11,795 nucleotides of DNA from an uncultured Flavobacterium sp. (GCA_945957245.1 CAMFLD010000041.1:1-11795); one strand, 5' to 3'. Numbered from the stretch's first letter, positions 1 through 6,621 are shown. The notes: a model not told the origin generated them from the letters alone. Numbers and translations are program-made.

Positions 1-13
1 GTATAAGAGACAG
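1..13. other. Residual Nextera/Tn5 mosaic-end adapter
   Basis: The bases GTATAAGAGACAG are identical to the last 13 of the 19-base Tn5 mosaic end used in Nextera libraries (AGATGTGTATAAGAGACAG), and the match lies flush with the window edge. This is what an incompletely trimmed read end leaves on a contig. An exact 13-base match at the very edge by chance is about 1 in 67 million. Genomic sequence probably begins at about position 14. The last three or four residues of the leftward gene as read here are therefore adapter-derived. Confidence 0.9.
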
Positions 14-1046
14 CAGTAGGACCATTAGCTAAATCAATCGCTTTTCTGTTAGCCCAAATCGCTTCCGCTTCACGGCCTAATTTTTGGAAAGAAAGCCCCA
101 GATTGCTATAGGCCTGACCGTTATTCGGATTTAATTCAATAGCTCTTTGATAAAAAGCTACGGATTGATCCAATTGTTTGGCATGATAAGCATTTTCACC
201 CTGTTTGTTTACATCATTCGATAGTGAAATATCCGATTGGCTAGTAGCCGCTACTTCGGTTAAATCATTTTTACCTCGAAGCACTTCCAGTTTGTCACGA
301 ACGCCTTCCCATTCGTCAGCATCATAAAACTTGTTGATGTCCTGGAATGAACCATTTTCGTCAATCAGGAATACAACCCAAACGTTACCAACTTCATTTC
401 TGGGAACTTTATAAGAACGAATCAATGTGTTTCCTATATATACATAAACACGGGCGTCACTCACATTAGAAAGACGGCTGCCGCCACGAATATTTTTATC
501 GGAATAATCATGAACAGCATAAATATATTTTTGTCCCGGCATTTTTCGTTCGATTGTAATCGTTTCAGGGCCAAAGCTGTCAATATCATCCACATCTAAA
601 TTTGCCATAGCACCTGTTTTGTGGTAATAACAAATATGATTCCCAGGATACGAAATATGGGAATCTACGTCTTCGGGCTGAGCGCCCCAGCTGAGAACAA
701 TCCTTAATCCATCAAGTTCGTTCATTACCGGGCTTAGCGCATAAGTTAAATTGTTAATCGGACCCTTGGCAACAAGAGTTGAATAACCGGGTTTTTTAAT
801 GATTAGGGTGGTATTGTTATCATCTACCCCATTGAAAATTTTAGGAATACTGATTCTTCCGTTAGCATCGGTAGTTGCGCTTACAGAAGTTTCGCCGTTT
901 CTCTGAAAAATGACTTCAGCACCCTGAATTTTTTGGTCTTTGACCACAGCACTCAAAACCTGAATTTGCGTTTTGTCCTGTGCAAAAAAGGTAGCTGTTG
1001 AGAACAACAAAGCCACCAGAGATAATTTTAAAAAAGTTGGTTTCAT
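14..1046 (-). CDS. Secreted YfaP/DUF2135-like protein with TPRs, 3' end missing
   Basis: The gene starts at the ATG at 1046 and runs off the left edge, so the C-terminus is missing; about 344 genomic residues are visible. Residues 1-23 form a signal peptide (MKPTFLKLSLVALLFSTATF, then FAQ). Residues about 29-107 resemble a carboxypeptidase-regulatory-like beta sandwich (TDANGRISIP; a turn at KKPGYSTL). Residues about 112-230 resemble the YfaP/DUF2135 domain, with LRIVLSWG, the acidic motif DVDSH (127-130) and NLDVDDIDSFGPETITI (149-165). Residues about 284-342 are TPR-like (YHAKQLDQSVAFYQRAIELN, then AYSNLGLSFQKLGREAEAIW). The signal peptide places it in the periplasm or at the surface. The TPRs suggest protein binding and the acidic motif may bind a metal; both roles are inferred. 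It lies 80 bp downstream of the serine hydrolase on the same strand and has its own putative promoter. The true function is unknown. Confidence 0.85.
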
Positions 1047-1071
1047 GTTTAGGTTTTTATTAAAAATAGTA

Positions 1072-1100
1072 CAATGATAGCAAACAAAATCTGTTCCAAA
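1072..1100 (-). promoter_or_regulatory. Putative Bacteroidota-type promoter for the YfaP-like gene
   Basis: Read on the minus strand, TTTG (1097-1100) is followed after 17 nt by TATCATTG (1072-1079). This matches the Bacteroidota consensus TTTG / TAnnTTTG except for one base in the -7 element. Transcription would begin about 20 nt before the ATG at 1046. It implies that the gene can be expressed independently of the upstream hydrolase. The motif is short, so the call is tentative. Confidence 0.4.
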
Positions 1101-1126
1101 GAATTAAATTCGCTACCACAATCAAA

Positions 1127-2479
1127 TTATTTTTTCACACTCGAAATAACATCTCTCAAAAACCCGTTAAAATCAAAATCGGGTTCTTCGGTCAATCCCA
1201 TACGTACAATTACTAAATCTTTACTCGGGATAATCGCTACCATCTGCCCCTGATACCCGCTGCAGTAATACATATCCCGTGGCACATCGGGGAAATAGCC
1301 GCCGGCGTTAAGCCAAAATTGGGCTCCATACCTGCCATTAGAAGTATTTGTTGGTGTTGCAACATATTGGGCCCAGCTTTCGTCGAAAATCTGAGTGCCA
1401 AACCAATTGCCTTTATGAAGGTAAAGCAAACCAAATTTAGCCCAATCTCTAGTGTTAGCCCAACCATAGGAAGAACCCACAAAATTTCCCGCCATGTCGG
1501 TTTCAACTAACATTGAATTCATTCCGATTTTGTCAATAAAAGCCGAATACCAAAAATCAAGATATTGTTGCTGTGATTGGAATTGTTTTCTCAGAATACC
1601 GCTGAGTAAATTGGTTGTGCCTGAGGAATAATACCAATGTGTATTTGGTTTGTATTTTGAAGGTTTTTCAATCTGCGGTTTCGACATATCCTCAGCCTGG
1701 AAAAGCATTTTGGTCACATCCGAAATTTTTCCATAATCTTCCTCCCATTCCAATCCCGAATTCATGTGCAGTAAATCGTTGATGGTAATGTCTTTGCGAC
1801 TGTCGTTTGCCCATTCTGCTACCGGAGCAGGTTTCATAATGTCTATTTTACCCTGTTTTTGTAATATTCCAAAATAAGTAGCCGTGATGCTTTTTGTCAT
1901 CGACCAGCCCAATATTTTGGACTTCCTGTTGAAACCGTCAGCATATTTCTCTGCAATAATCTGATCCTTGTAAACGACTAATACCGAACGGGAACGCTTC
2001 TTTTTTTCTCCTTTTTTGTCAAAAGCATTAGCCACAGCAGCATTTAGTTTAGCATAATCAACATTTTCCAAAGAAATTGTCACATCACCGTCATCTCCCG
2101 TAGGAAAAAGCCCAAGTTTCGCAGCGGTAGGTATTTGTCTGTGAGGAACCAGATATGGCTTGGTAACATCAAAATCATCGTTGATCAATGTGACACCCAA
2201 GCCCGGACGGTAAATTGCCTTCCGCTCTTTCAAACCATGGACTGTTGAGGTTACATACTTTCCGTTATCATGAATCTCATTCGTAGCCCAGTCCACTTTT
2301 GGAATATCATTATCACCTTTCTGAATTGTTTCCAGGCTCCTTCCATCTATAAAATGTCCGGAAGCAACACTTTTGGCCGAAAAGCCCGAAATCAAATCCA
2401 ACTGGGGATATATTGCAATACGGAAGTAAACCAAAGCAATCAAAAACAAAACAATGAGGATTTTGAGGAATTTTTTCAT
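1127..2479 (-). CDS. Membrane-anchored serine hydrolase, beta-lactamase/NylB family
   Basis: This is a 450-residue protein of the class C beta-lactamase / penicillin-binding-protein-like superfamily, closest in pattern to 6-aminohexanoate-dimer hydrolase-type serine hydrolases. Residues about 4-24 form a hydrophobic N-terminal segment (signal anchor or uncleaved signal peptide), so the catalytic domain should face the periplasm. The catalytic SxxK motif is SMTK with Ser193 and Lys196. The family motif LLHMNSGLEW is at 237-246. The second motif tyrosine is Tyr284 in WYYSSGTTN. SGYQGQ at 407-412 occupies the position of the usual HxG/KTG box. Residues about 30-160 are an N-terminal extension without a recognised domain, ending in a basic stretch (KKGEKKKRSRS). 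The substrate cannot be read from sequence: peptide, ester and amide hydrolysis are all possible, and it should not be called a resistance enzyme. It is divergent from sufS. Confidence 0.9.
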   Translation of the reverse strand: MKKFLKILIVLFLIALVYFRIAIYPQLDLISGFSAKSVASGHFIDGRSLETIQKGDNDIPKVDWATNEIHDNGKYVTSTVHGLKERKAIYRPGLGVTLINDDFDVTKPYLVPHRQIPTAAKLGLFPTGDDGDVTISLENVDYAKLNAAVANAFDKKGEKKKRSRSVLVVYKDQIIAEKYADGFNRKSKILGWSMTKSITATYFGILQKQGKIDIMKPAPVAEWANDSRKDITINDLLHMNSGLEWEEDYGKISDVTKMLFQAEDMSKPQIEKPSKYKPNTHWYYSSGTTNLLSGILRKQFQSQQQYLDFWYSAFIDKIGMNSMLVETDMAGNFVGSSYGWANTRDWAKFGLLYLHKGNWFGTQIFDESWAQYVATPTNTSNGRYGAQFWLNAGGYFPDVPRDMYYCSGYQGQMVAIIPSKDLVIVRMGLTEEPDFDFNGFLRDVISSVKK

Positions 2480-2556
2480 TTGGAAAAAGAATAAGAAGTT
2501 TAGTAAATGTAAAAATTATTAACAAGACTTTGATACATTAACCGTTTCAATTTTAT

Positions 2557-2564
2557 TACTTTTG
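2557..2564 (+). promoter_or_regulatory. -7 promoter element of sufS
   Basis: TACTTTTG matches the Bacteroidota -7 consensus TAnnTTTG exactly and lies 26 nt before the sufS ATG. The nearest upstream TTTG (2529-2532) is 24 nt away, slightly further than the usual 19-21, so the -33 element is uncertain or weak. That would fit a promoter needing an activator. No convincing promoter for the divergent hydrolase was found on the other strand of this interval. Confidence 0.5.
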
Positions 2565-2585
2565 TATTTAGATTTTTTCTAAATA
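2565..2585. promoter_or_regulatory. Perfect inverted repeat in the sufS leader (possible operator)
   Basis: TATTTAGA (2565-2572) and TCTAAATA (2578-2585) are exact reverse complements separated by five T's. The palindrome begins directly after the -7 box, spans the expected transcription start and ends five bases before the sufS ATG. It could be a repressor operator or a leader hairpin limiting ribosome access. The pairing is seen directly; the role is inferred. Confidence 0.45.
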
Positions 2586-2590
2586 AACAA

Positions 2591-3811
2591 ATGCTGGACG
2601 TACAAAAAATCAGAAATGATTTCCCTATACTATCTCAACAGATAAACGGAAAACCACTCGTTTATTTTGATAATGGCGCAACTTCGCAAAAACCGAAGGT
2701 GGTTATCGATGCTATTGTAGATTATTACTCAAGATACAATGCCAATATACATCGTGGTGTGCACACATTGAGCCAGATAGCAACCGATGCTTACGAACAG
2801 GCCCGAACCAAAATACAGCATCATTTTAACGCCAAACACAATTACGAAATCATATTCACCTCAGGCACCACTGAAAGTATTAATTTGGTAGCCAATGGCT
2901 TTGCATCGCTGTTAAAGCCCGGAGATGAAATTATCGTTTCCGCACTGGAACACCACAGTAATATTGTGCCGTGGCAAATGCTTTGCGAACACACGGGTGC
3001 AGTCCTCAAAGTTATTCCTATGAACCTGGATGGCGAACTCATGATGGAGGAATACGAAAAACTGCTTTCTGATAAAACCAAACTGGTGTTCTGTAACCAC
3101 GTTTCCAATGCTTTGGGAACCATCAACCCCATCAGGTTTATTATTGAAAAAGCCCACAAGGCAGGAGCAGCAGTTCTTATAGACGGAGCACAGGCTTGTC
3201 CGCACCTTAAACCCGATGTTCAGGCACTGGATGCCGATTTTTATGTTGCATCCGCCCACAAAATGTGCGGGCCAACCGGAGTAGGAATGCTTTACGGAAA
3301 AGAAGAATGGCTACGCAAACTGCCGCCATACAAAGGCGGAGGAGAAATGATAGCAACCGTTACGTTTGAAAAAACAACCTATGCCGACCTGCCTCACAAA
3401 TTCGAAGCAGGAACTCCAAATATTTGCGGGGGAATTGCTTTTGGAACAGCCATCGATTACTTAAACGGAATAGGATTTGACAACATAGCTGCCTATGAAA
3501 ATGAGTTGCTGGAATATGGAACCAAAAGGCTGTTGGAACTTGAAAATATAGAAATTTACGGACCAAAAGACCTCACTAAGAAAGCTTCAGTAATTTCGTT
3601 TAACCTCAAGGGAATTCACCCGTACGATGTTGGCACCATTATCGATAAATTAGGAATTGCCGTTCGAACCGGTCATCATTGCGCACAACCCATTATGGAT
3701 TTTTTCAAAATTCCCGGAACCATCAGAGCCAGTTTTGCCTTTTACAATACCAAAGAAGAAATTGACCTGATGATAGAAGCATTGAAAAAAGCACAAATGA
3801 TGTTAAGCTAA
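2591..3811 (+). CDS. sufS: SUF-type cysteine desulfurase SufS
   Basis: This PLP enzyme converts L-cysteine to alanine and holds the released sulfur as a persulfide for iron-sulfur cluster assembly in the cytoplasm. It has 406 residues, the same length as E. coli SufS. Visible motifs are YFDNGATSQKP (25-35), SGTTESINLV (91-100), the cofactor-stacking region ALEHHSNIVPW (118-128), DGAQACPH with the PLP-contacting Asp198, the Schiff-base lysine Lys224 in SAHKMCGPTGVG, and the catalytic Cys364 in RTGHHCAQP. The short RxGHHCAQP loop is typical of group II (SufS/CsdA) enzymes as opposed to IscS. It is the first gene of a plus-strand SUF operon with its partner sufE two genes downstream. The start codon is supported by the -7 box 26 nt upstream and the conserved N-terminus. 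Confidence 0.96.
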   Translation: MLDVQKIRNDFPILSQQINGKPLVYFDNGATSQKPKVVIDAIVDYYSRYNANIHRGVHTLSQIATDAYEQARTKIQHHFNAKHNYEIIFTSGTTESINLVANGFASLLKPGDEIIVSALEHHSNIVPWQMLCEHTGAVLKVIPMNLDGELMMEEYEKLLSDKTKLVFCNHVSNALGTINPIRFIIEKAHKAGAAVLIDGAQACPHLKPDVQALDADFYVASAHKMCGPTGVGMLYGKEEWLRKLPPYKGGGEMIATVTFEKTTYADLPHKFEAGTPNICGGIAFGTAIDYLNGIGFDNIAAYENELLEYGTKRLLELENIEIYGPKDLTKKASVISFNLKGIHPYDVGTIIDKLGIAVRTGHHCAQPIMDFFKIPGTIRASFAFYNTKEEIDLMIEALKKAQMMLS

Positions 3812-3875
3812 GGAGCTAATCCGGCTGTACACTGTATCTTTTGCTTTGCAAAAGGATGCCGTTTCCATCCGGGCT
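3812..3875. repeat. REP-like imperfect palindrome, Flavobacterium type
   Basis: This begins at the base after the sufS stop. The two arms align along their length: left AGC...CCGG.TG...C.G.ATC.TTTTGC, right GCAAAAGGAT.C.G...CA.CCGG.CT. The core CTTTTGC (3838-3844), loop TTT, GCAAAAG (3848-3854) is perfect, and the outer CCGG and AGC/GCT pairs also match. From memory, similar intergenic elements beginning GGAGC.AATCC and ending CGGGGCT recur in Flavobacterium genomes; this was not checked. It has no T-tract after the stem, so it is not a standard terminator. It may modulate expression between sufS and the downstream genes, or be a non-autonomous mobile repeat. Confidence 0.7.
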
Positions 3876-3889
3876 AAAAAATAAAGATT

Positions 3890-4324
3890 ATGAAGACATT
3901 AAGCTTATTTCTGTTGACTATTTTCCTGAGTAAAGGATGCAGCAATCAGACACAAAATGACCTTGCCAATTCTGTTGTGCAATACACCGCTGACAGTAGA
4001 GGCTTTCATTTAAAAATCATCATTACTAATAAAAAAGCCAGTATTTTTCAAGGTCGGGGAACCGAAAATCCATCACAGGAAATAGTAATTCCCAACGAAC
4101 AATGGAACGAAATGGTAACCGAATTCCAAAAAATAAACCTCGAACAAATACCAAATCTAAAAGATCCATCACAAAAGCGTTTCCATGACGGAGCGGCAAT
4201 AGCCAATTTCAAAATACGTTACCAGGATAAAAATTACGAAACAGTAGCCTTTGACCACGGAAACCCACCGGCAGAAATAGAAAAATTGGTCAAATCAATT
4301 GTTGCCTTGGCAGTAAAAGAATAA
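3890..4324 (+). CDS. Small lipoprotein-like protein of unknown function in the SUF operon
   Basis: This 144-residue protein is not recognised. The N-terminus MKTLSLFLLTIFLSKGC reads as a type II signal peptide with the acylated cysteine at Cys17. The lipobox is atypical (Leu-Ser-Lys-Gly-Cys), but Bacteroidota lipoboxes are loose. The mature part (about 127 residues) appears to be a small alpha/beta domain with no further cysteine: strand-rich stretches FHLKIIITNKKASIFQG (39-55) and IANFKIRYQDKNYETVAFD (104-122), a charged middle, and an amphipathic C-terminal helix. It lies between sufS and sufE, 78 bp after sufS and only 7 bp before sufE, so it is very probably cotranscribed with them. A periplasmic or membrane lipoprotein inside a cytoplasmic assembly operon is unusual, and no function is assigned. 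Confidence 0.8.
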   Translation: MKTLSLFLLTIFLSKGCSNQTQNDLANSVVQYTADSRGFHLKIIITNKKASIFQGRGTENPSQEIVIPNEQWNEMVTEFQKINLEQIPNLKDPSQKRFHDGAAIANFKIRYQDKNYETVAFDHGNPPAEIEKLVKSIVALAVKE

Positions 4325-4331
4325 GAAGAGA

Positions 4332-4754
4332 ATGAGCATAAAAGAAATACAGGACGAAATAGTAGAGGAGTTTTCAATGTTTGACGACTGGATGCAGCGT
4401 TATGAATACATCATCGATTTAGGACGTGCGTTACCATTAATAGACGAACAATACAAAACCGAGGAAAATATCATTACAGGATGTCAGTCAAAAGTTTGGG
4501 TACATGCAGAACAAAACGAAGGAAAAATAGTTTTTACAGCAGATAGTGACGCTATTTTAACCAAAGGCATAATAGCTATTCTTATACGTGCTTTTTCTAA
4601 TCAGAAACCTGAAGATATTTTGGCCGCAGATACCGATTTTATTGATGAAATAGGATTAAAGGAACACTTGTCGCCAACCCGTGCCAACGGATTGGTTTCA
4701 ATGATAAAAAAACTTAAAATGTACGCATTGGCATTCAATGCAAAAAATGAATAA
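4332..4754 (+). CDS. sufE: Sulfur acceptor/transfer protein SufE
   Basis: SufE accepts persulfide sulfur from SufS, stimulates its desulfurase activity and passes the sulfur to the SufBCD scaffold. The protein has 140 residues, close to the usual length of about 138. The N-terminal helix has the family pattern of short acidic residues then WMQRYEYIIDLGRALP (20-35). The catalytic cysteine is Cys51 in the conserved NIITGCQSKVWV loop, the same number as in E. coli SufE. The C-terminal helices carry LSPTRANGLVSMIKKLK (113-129), also a family signature. It begins 7 bp after the lipoprotein-like gene and ends 2 bp before the next gene, so it is part of one operon with sufS. Confidence 0.95.
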   Translation: MSIKEIQDEIVEEFSMFDDWMQRYEYIIDLGRALPLIDEQYKTEENIITGCQSKVWVHAEQNEGKIVFTADSDAILTKGIIAILIRAFSNQKPEDILAADTDFIDEIGLKEHLSPTRANGLVSMIKKLKMYALAFNAKNE

Positions 4755-4756
4755 TT

Positions 4757-5080
4757 ATGGAAGAATTTAAAGACGATATCAACTTAGGCGAAAATGTAGT
4801 GAAAGTCCTTAAAGGCATTTACGACCCTGAAATTCCTGTAGATATATACGAACTGGGATTAATCTATGATGTAATGATTAATGAGGACAATGAAGTAAAA
4901 GTCCTGATGACGCTAACCTCACCAAACTGCCCGGTAGCGGAGACTTTACCCCGTGAAGTAGAAGAAAAAATCACAAAGATAGAAGCGGTTAAATCCTGTG
5001 AAGTAGAAATTACTTTCGATCCGCCATGGAGCAAGGATTTGATGAGTGAAGAAGCAAAATTAGAATTAGGAATGCTTTAA
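4757..5080 (+). CDS. SUF-associated MIP18-family (DUF59) Fe-S assembly protein
   Basis: This is a 107-residue single-domain protein of the MIP18/DUF59 family, resembling SufT and the SUF-associated proteins of Bacteroidota. Family members help mature Fe-S proteins, probably by carrying or handing on clusters. Key segments are the N-terminal DPEIPVDIYELGLIYDV (23-39), TLTSPNCPVAETLP (52-65) with the conserved Cys58, and the C-terminal TFDPPWSKDLMSEEAK (86-101). A second cysteine, Cys81, precedes the last strand. It follows sufE with a 2-bp gap, implying translational coupling. PaaD of phenylacetate oxygenases shares the fold, but the SUF context argues against that role. Confidence 0.92.
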   Translation: MEEFKDDINLGENVVKVLKGIYDPEIPVDIYELGLIYDVMINEDNEVKVLMTLTSPNCPVAETLPREVEEKITKIEAVKSCEVEITFDPPWSKDLMSEEAKLELGML

Positions 5081-5129
5081 TAATTCAAAACCTAAATTCT
5101 AAATAGTATTTAAGCTTTACTACAAAACC

Positions 5130-5636
5130 ATGGATGAAATTATAAATAAAGTAGCCAACTCTGCGCTTGAGGTTTTTGATCTTGAAGATTATTATCCATC
5201 CGGAATCCGCACGCAGATTGATATTTCGCAATGGCTGTATGAAGGTTTCCTTCTAAAGGAAAAAGACTTTCGTGAAGCCTTGAAAAATCATAATTGGCAA
5301 CAATACGAAAATCATCTGGTAGCCATAAACTGTTCAACGGATGCTATTATTCCGGCATGGGCAACGATTTTAGTTACCGTTTATTTGGCTCCTTTTGCCA
5401 AAAAAGTAGTCTTGGGAACCCTAACTGACCTCGATACCGCATTATATCAGGAAATTATTCCTAATTTAGATTACTCTCAGTATCAGGACAAGCCTATAAT
5501 CCTCAAAGGCTGTTCTAAAAAACCGGTACCCGAAAGCGCTTATATCATGGCAATCCAAAAACTGCAGACCGTTGCCAAAAGCGTAATGTATGGCGAAGCC
5601 TGTTCCGCTGTTCCGTTATTCAAAAGGGCAAAATAG
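5130..5636 (+). CDS. DUF2480-like family protein
   Basis: This 168-residue cytoplasmic protein has no signal peptide or membrane segment. It resembles DUF2480, a Bacteroidota family usually found with suf genes; the assignment is by recognition of pattern and context. Visible features are an N-terminal acidic region with DLEDYYPSGIRTQIDISQWL (17-36), a central hydrophobic stretch AIIPAWATILVTVYLAPFA (72-90), KGCSKKPVPESAY (126-138) and the C-terminal GEACSAVPLFKR (155-166). Cys68, Cys128 and Cys158 each lie in a conserved-looking motif and could act together as metal, cluster or persulfide ligands. That is inference and no biochemical role is known to me. It follows the DUF59 gene by 49 bp, on the same strand and without an obvious promoter or terminator between. 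Confidence 0.85.
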   Translation: MDEIINKVANSALEVFDLEDYYPSGIRTQIDISQWLYEGFLLKEKDFREALKNHNWQQYENHLVAINCSTDAIIPAWATILVTVYLAPFAKKVVLGTLTDLDTALYQEIIPNLDYSQYQDKPIILKGCSKKPVPESAYIMAIQKLQTVAKSVMYGEACSAVPLFKRAK

Positions 5637-5650
5637 TTCGTTCATAACTA

Positions 5651-5681
5651 TTTGCATTGGTAGAATGTATTCTTACCTTTG
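5651..5681 (+). promoter_or_regulatory. Bacteroidota-type promoter for the DUF3078-like gene
   Basis: TTTG (5651-5654), a 19-nt spacer, and TACCTTTG (5674-5681) match the consensus TTTG-N19-TAnnTTTG in every defined position. Transcription should start near 5688, about 18 nt before the ATG at 5706. The DUF3078-like gene can therefore be expressed apart from the SUF operon, although no terminator separates them and readthrough is possible. Confidence 0.75.
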
Positions 5682-5705
5682 CGCCGAATTTCAAAATTTA
5701 TAAAA

Positions 5706-6599
5706 ATGAAAAACTTTTTGCTAACGGTAATTTTGGCATTTGCAGTTACCAATGCTTTTTCTCAGGTAAATGAAAAAGAATTAATGAAAAAAACAGAGGA
5801 AACGGTAGCCAAAATTAAGGAAGAAAAACCAACGGGTTGGGAGAAGAAAGGACTATTTACCATCCTGCTTAATCAATCCAACTTCAATAATTGGCTCGCA
5901 GGTGGACAAAATAGTATCGCCGGAAATGCAGGTTTGAAATATGAATTTAATTATAAAAGTGAAACCTGGACCTGGGATAACAAAGCTACAGCCAATTACG
6001 GATTGACCAAATTACAGGGACAGCCCCTACAAAAAACAGACGACAGAATTGAATACAATTCGCTTTTAGGAAAAAAAGCCAGTGGCGAATGGTATTATTC
6101 AGCCTTTTTTAACTTCAAATCCCAATTGGATTCCGGATTTGATCCTGCTGATAAAACTACAAGAATTTCGCATTTCTTTTCACCAGCCTATTTCCAGTTT
6201 GGTGTCGGTATGTTATACAAAAAAAGTGATAATCTTAAAATCAACGTGGCCCCGGCTACGTCCAAACTAATTGTGGTTCACAGACATTTCACCGATTTAG
6301 GACCATCGTTTGGTGTGGCTCAGGGAGAAAGCACCCGATATGAATTTGGAGCTGCTGTAAACGGTTACTACAAATTTAATATTATGGAAAACGTAACCGC
6401 AGAAAATATTCTTAATCTGTACACAAACTATCTTGAAGATGCTCAAAATATAGATGTGGATTATACACTGAATATTGTCATGAAAGTAAACAAATACATG
6501 TCAACCAATTTGTCTTTCCAGACAATTTATGATGATAATGCTTTCGCCGGTTTTCAGACGCGTGAGGTTATCGGAATAGGTGTAAATTGCGGTTTTTAA
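5706..6599 (+). CDS. DUF3078-like outer-membrane beta-barrel protein
   Basis: This is a 297-residue protein starting at the ATG at 5706. That start begins the signal peptide MKNFLLTVILAFAVTNAFSQ directly. A longer reading frame from a TTG at 5679 lies inside the promoter's -7 box and is rejected. After a charged helical stretch (ELMKKTEETVAKIKEEKP) comes GWEKKGLFTILLNQSNFNNW and LAGGQNSIAGN, the start pattern of the Bacteroidota DUF3078 family. The rest alternates short polar and aromatic strands (YEFNYKSETWTWDNKATANY, EWYYSAFFNFKSQ, TRYEFGAAVNGYYKFNIM) and ends in phenylalanine (GIGVNCGF). This is typical of an outer-membrane beta-barrel that uses the BAM C-terminal signal. Substrate and role are unknown. 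It sits 69 bp after the DUF2480-like gene. Confidence 0.88.
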   Translation: MKNFLLTVILAFAVTNAFSQVNEKELMKKTEETVAKIKEEKPTGWEKKGLFTILLNQSNFNNWLAGGQNSIAGNAGLKYEFNYKSETWTWDNKATANYGLTKLQGQPLQKTDDRIEYNSLLGKKASGEWYYSAFFNFKSQLDSGFDPADKTTRISHFFSPAYFQFGVGMLYKKSDNLKINVAPATSKLIVVHRHFTDLGPSFGVAQGESTRYEFGAAVNGYYKFNIMENVTAENILNLYTNYLEDAQNIDVDYTLNIVMKVNKYMSTNLSFQTIYDDNAFAGFQTREVIGIGVNCGF

Positions 6600-6621
6600 T
6601 AAAATCCAAAAGATAAAAAGT

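Noticed and set aside
1127..2479. Beta-lactam resistance gene
   Set aside because: It has the SxxK fold signature but not a canonical class C motif set, and resembles broad NylB-like hydrolases; resistance cannot be claimed from sequence.
2480..2556. Promoter for the divergent serine hydrolase
   Set aside because: TACATTTA and similar near-matches exist on the minus strand, but none has a -33 element at a credible distance.
2842..3259. Minus-strand open frames inside sufS
   Set aside because: They lie opposite a fully conserved SufS sequence and have no homology-like motifs.
3812..3875. Palindrome after sufS as an intrinsic terminator
   Set aside because: No T-run follows the stem on either strand, and the genes behind it (sufE and others) are needed as SUF partners.
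5679..5705. TTG start giving nine extra residues on the DUF3078-like protein
   Set aside because: The TTG is part of the -7 box TACCTTTG (5674-5681), and the signal peptide begins naturally at the ATG at 5706.
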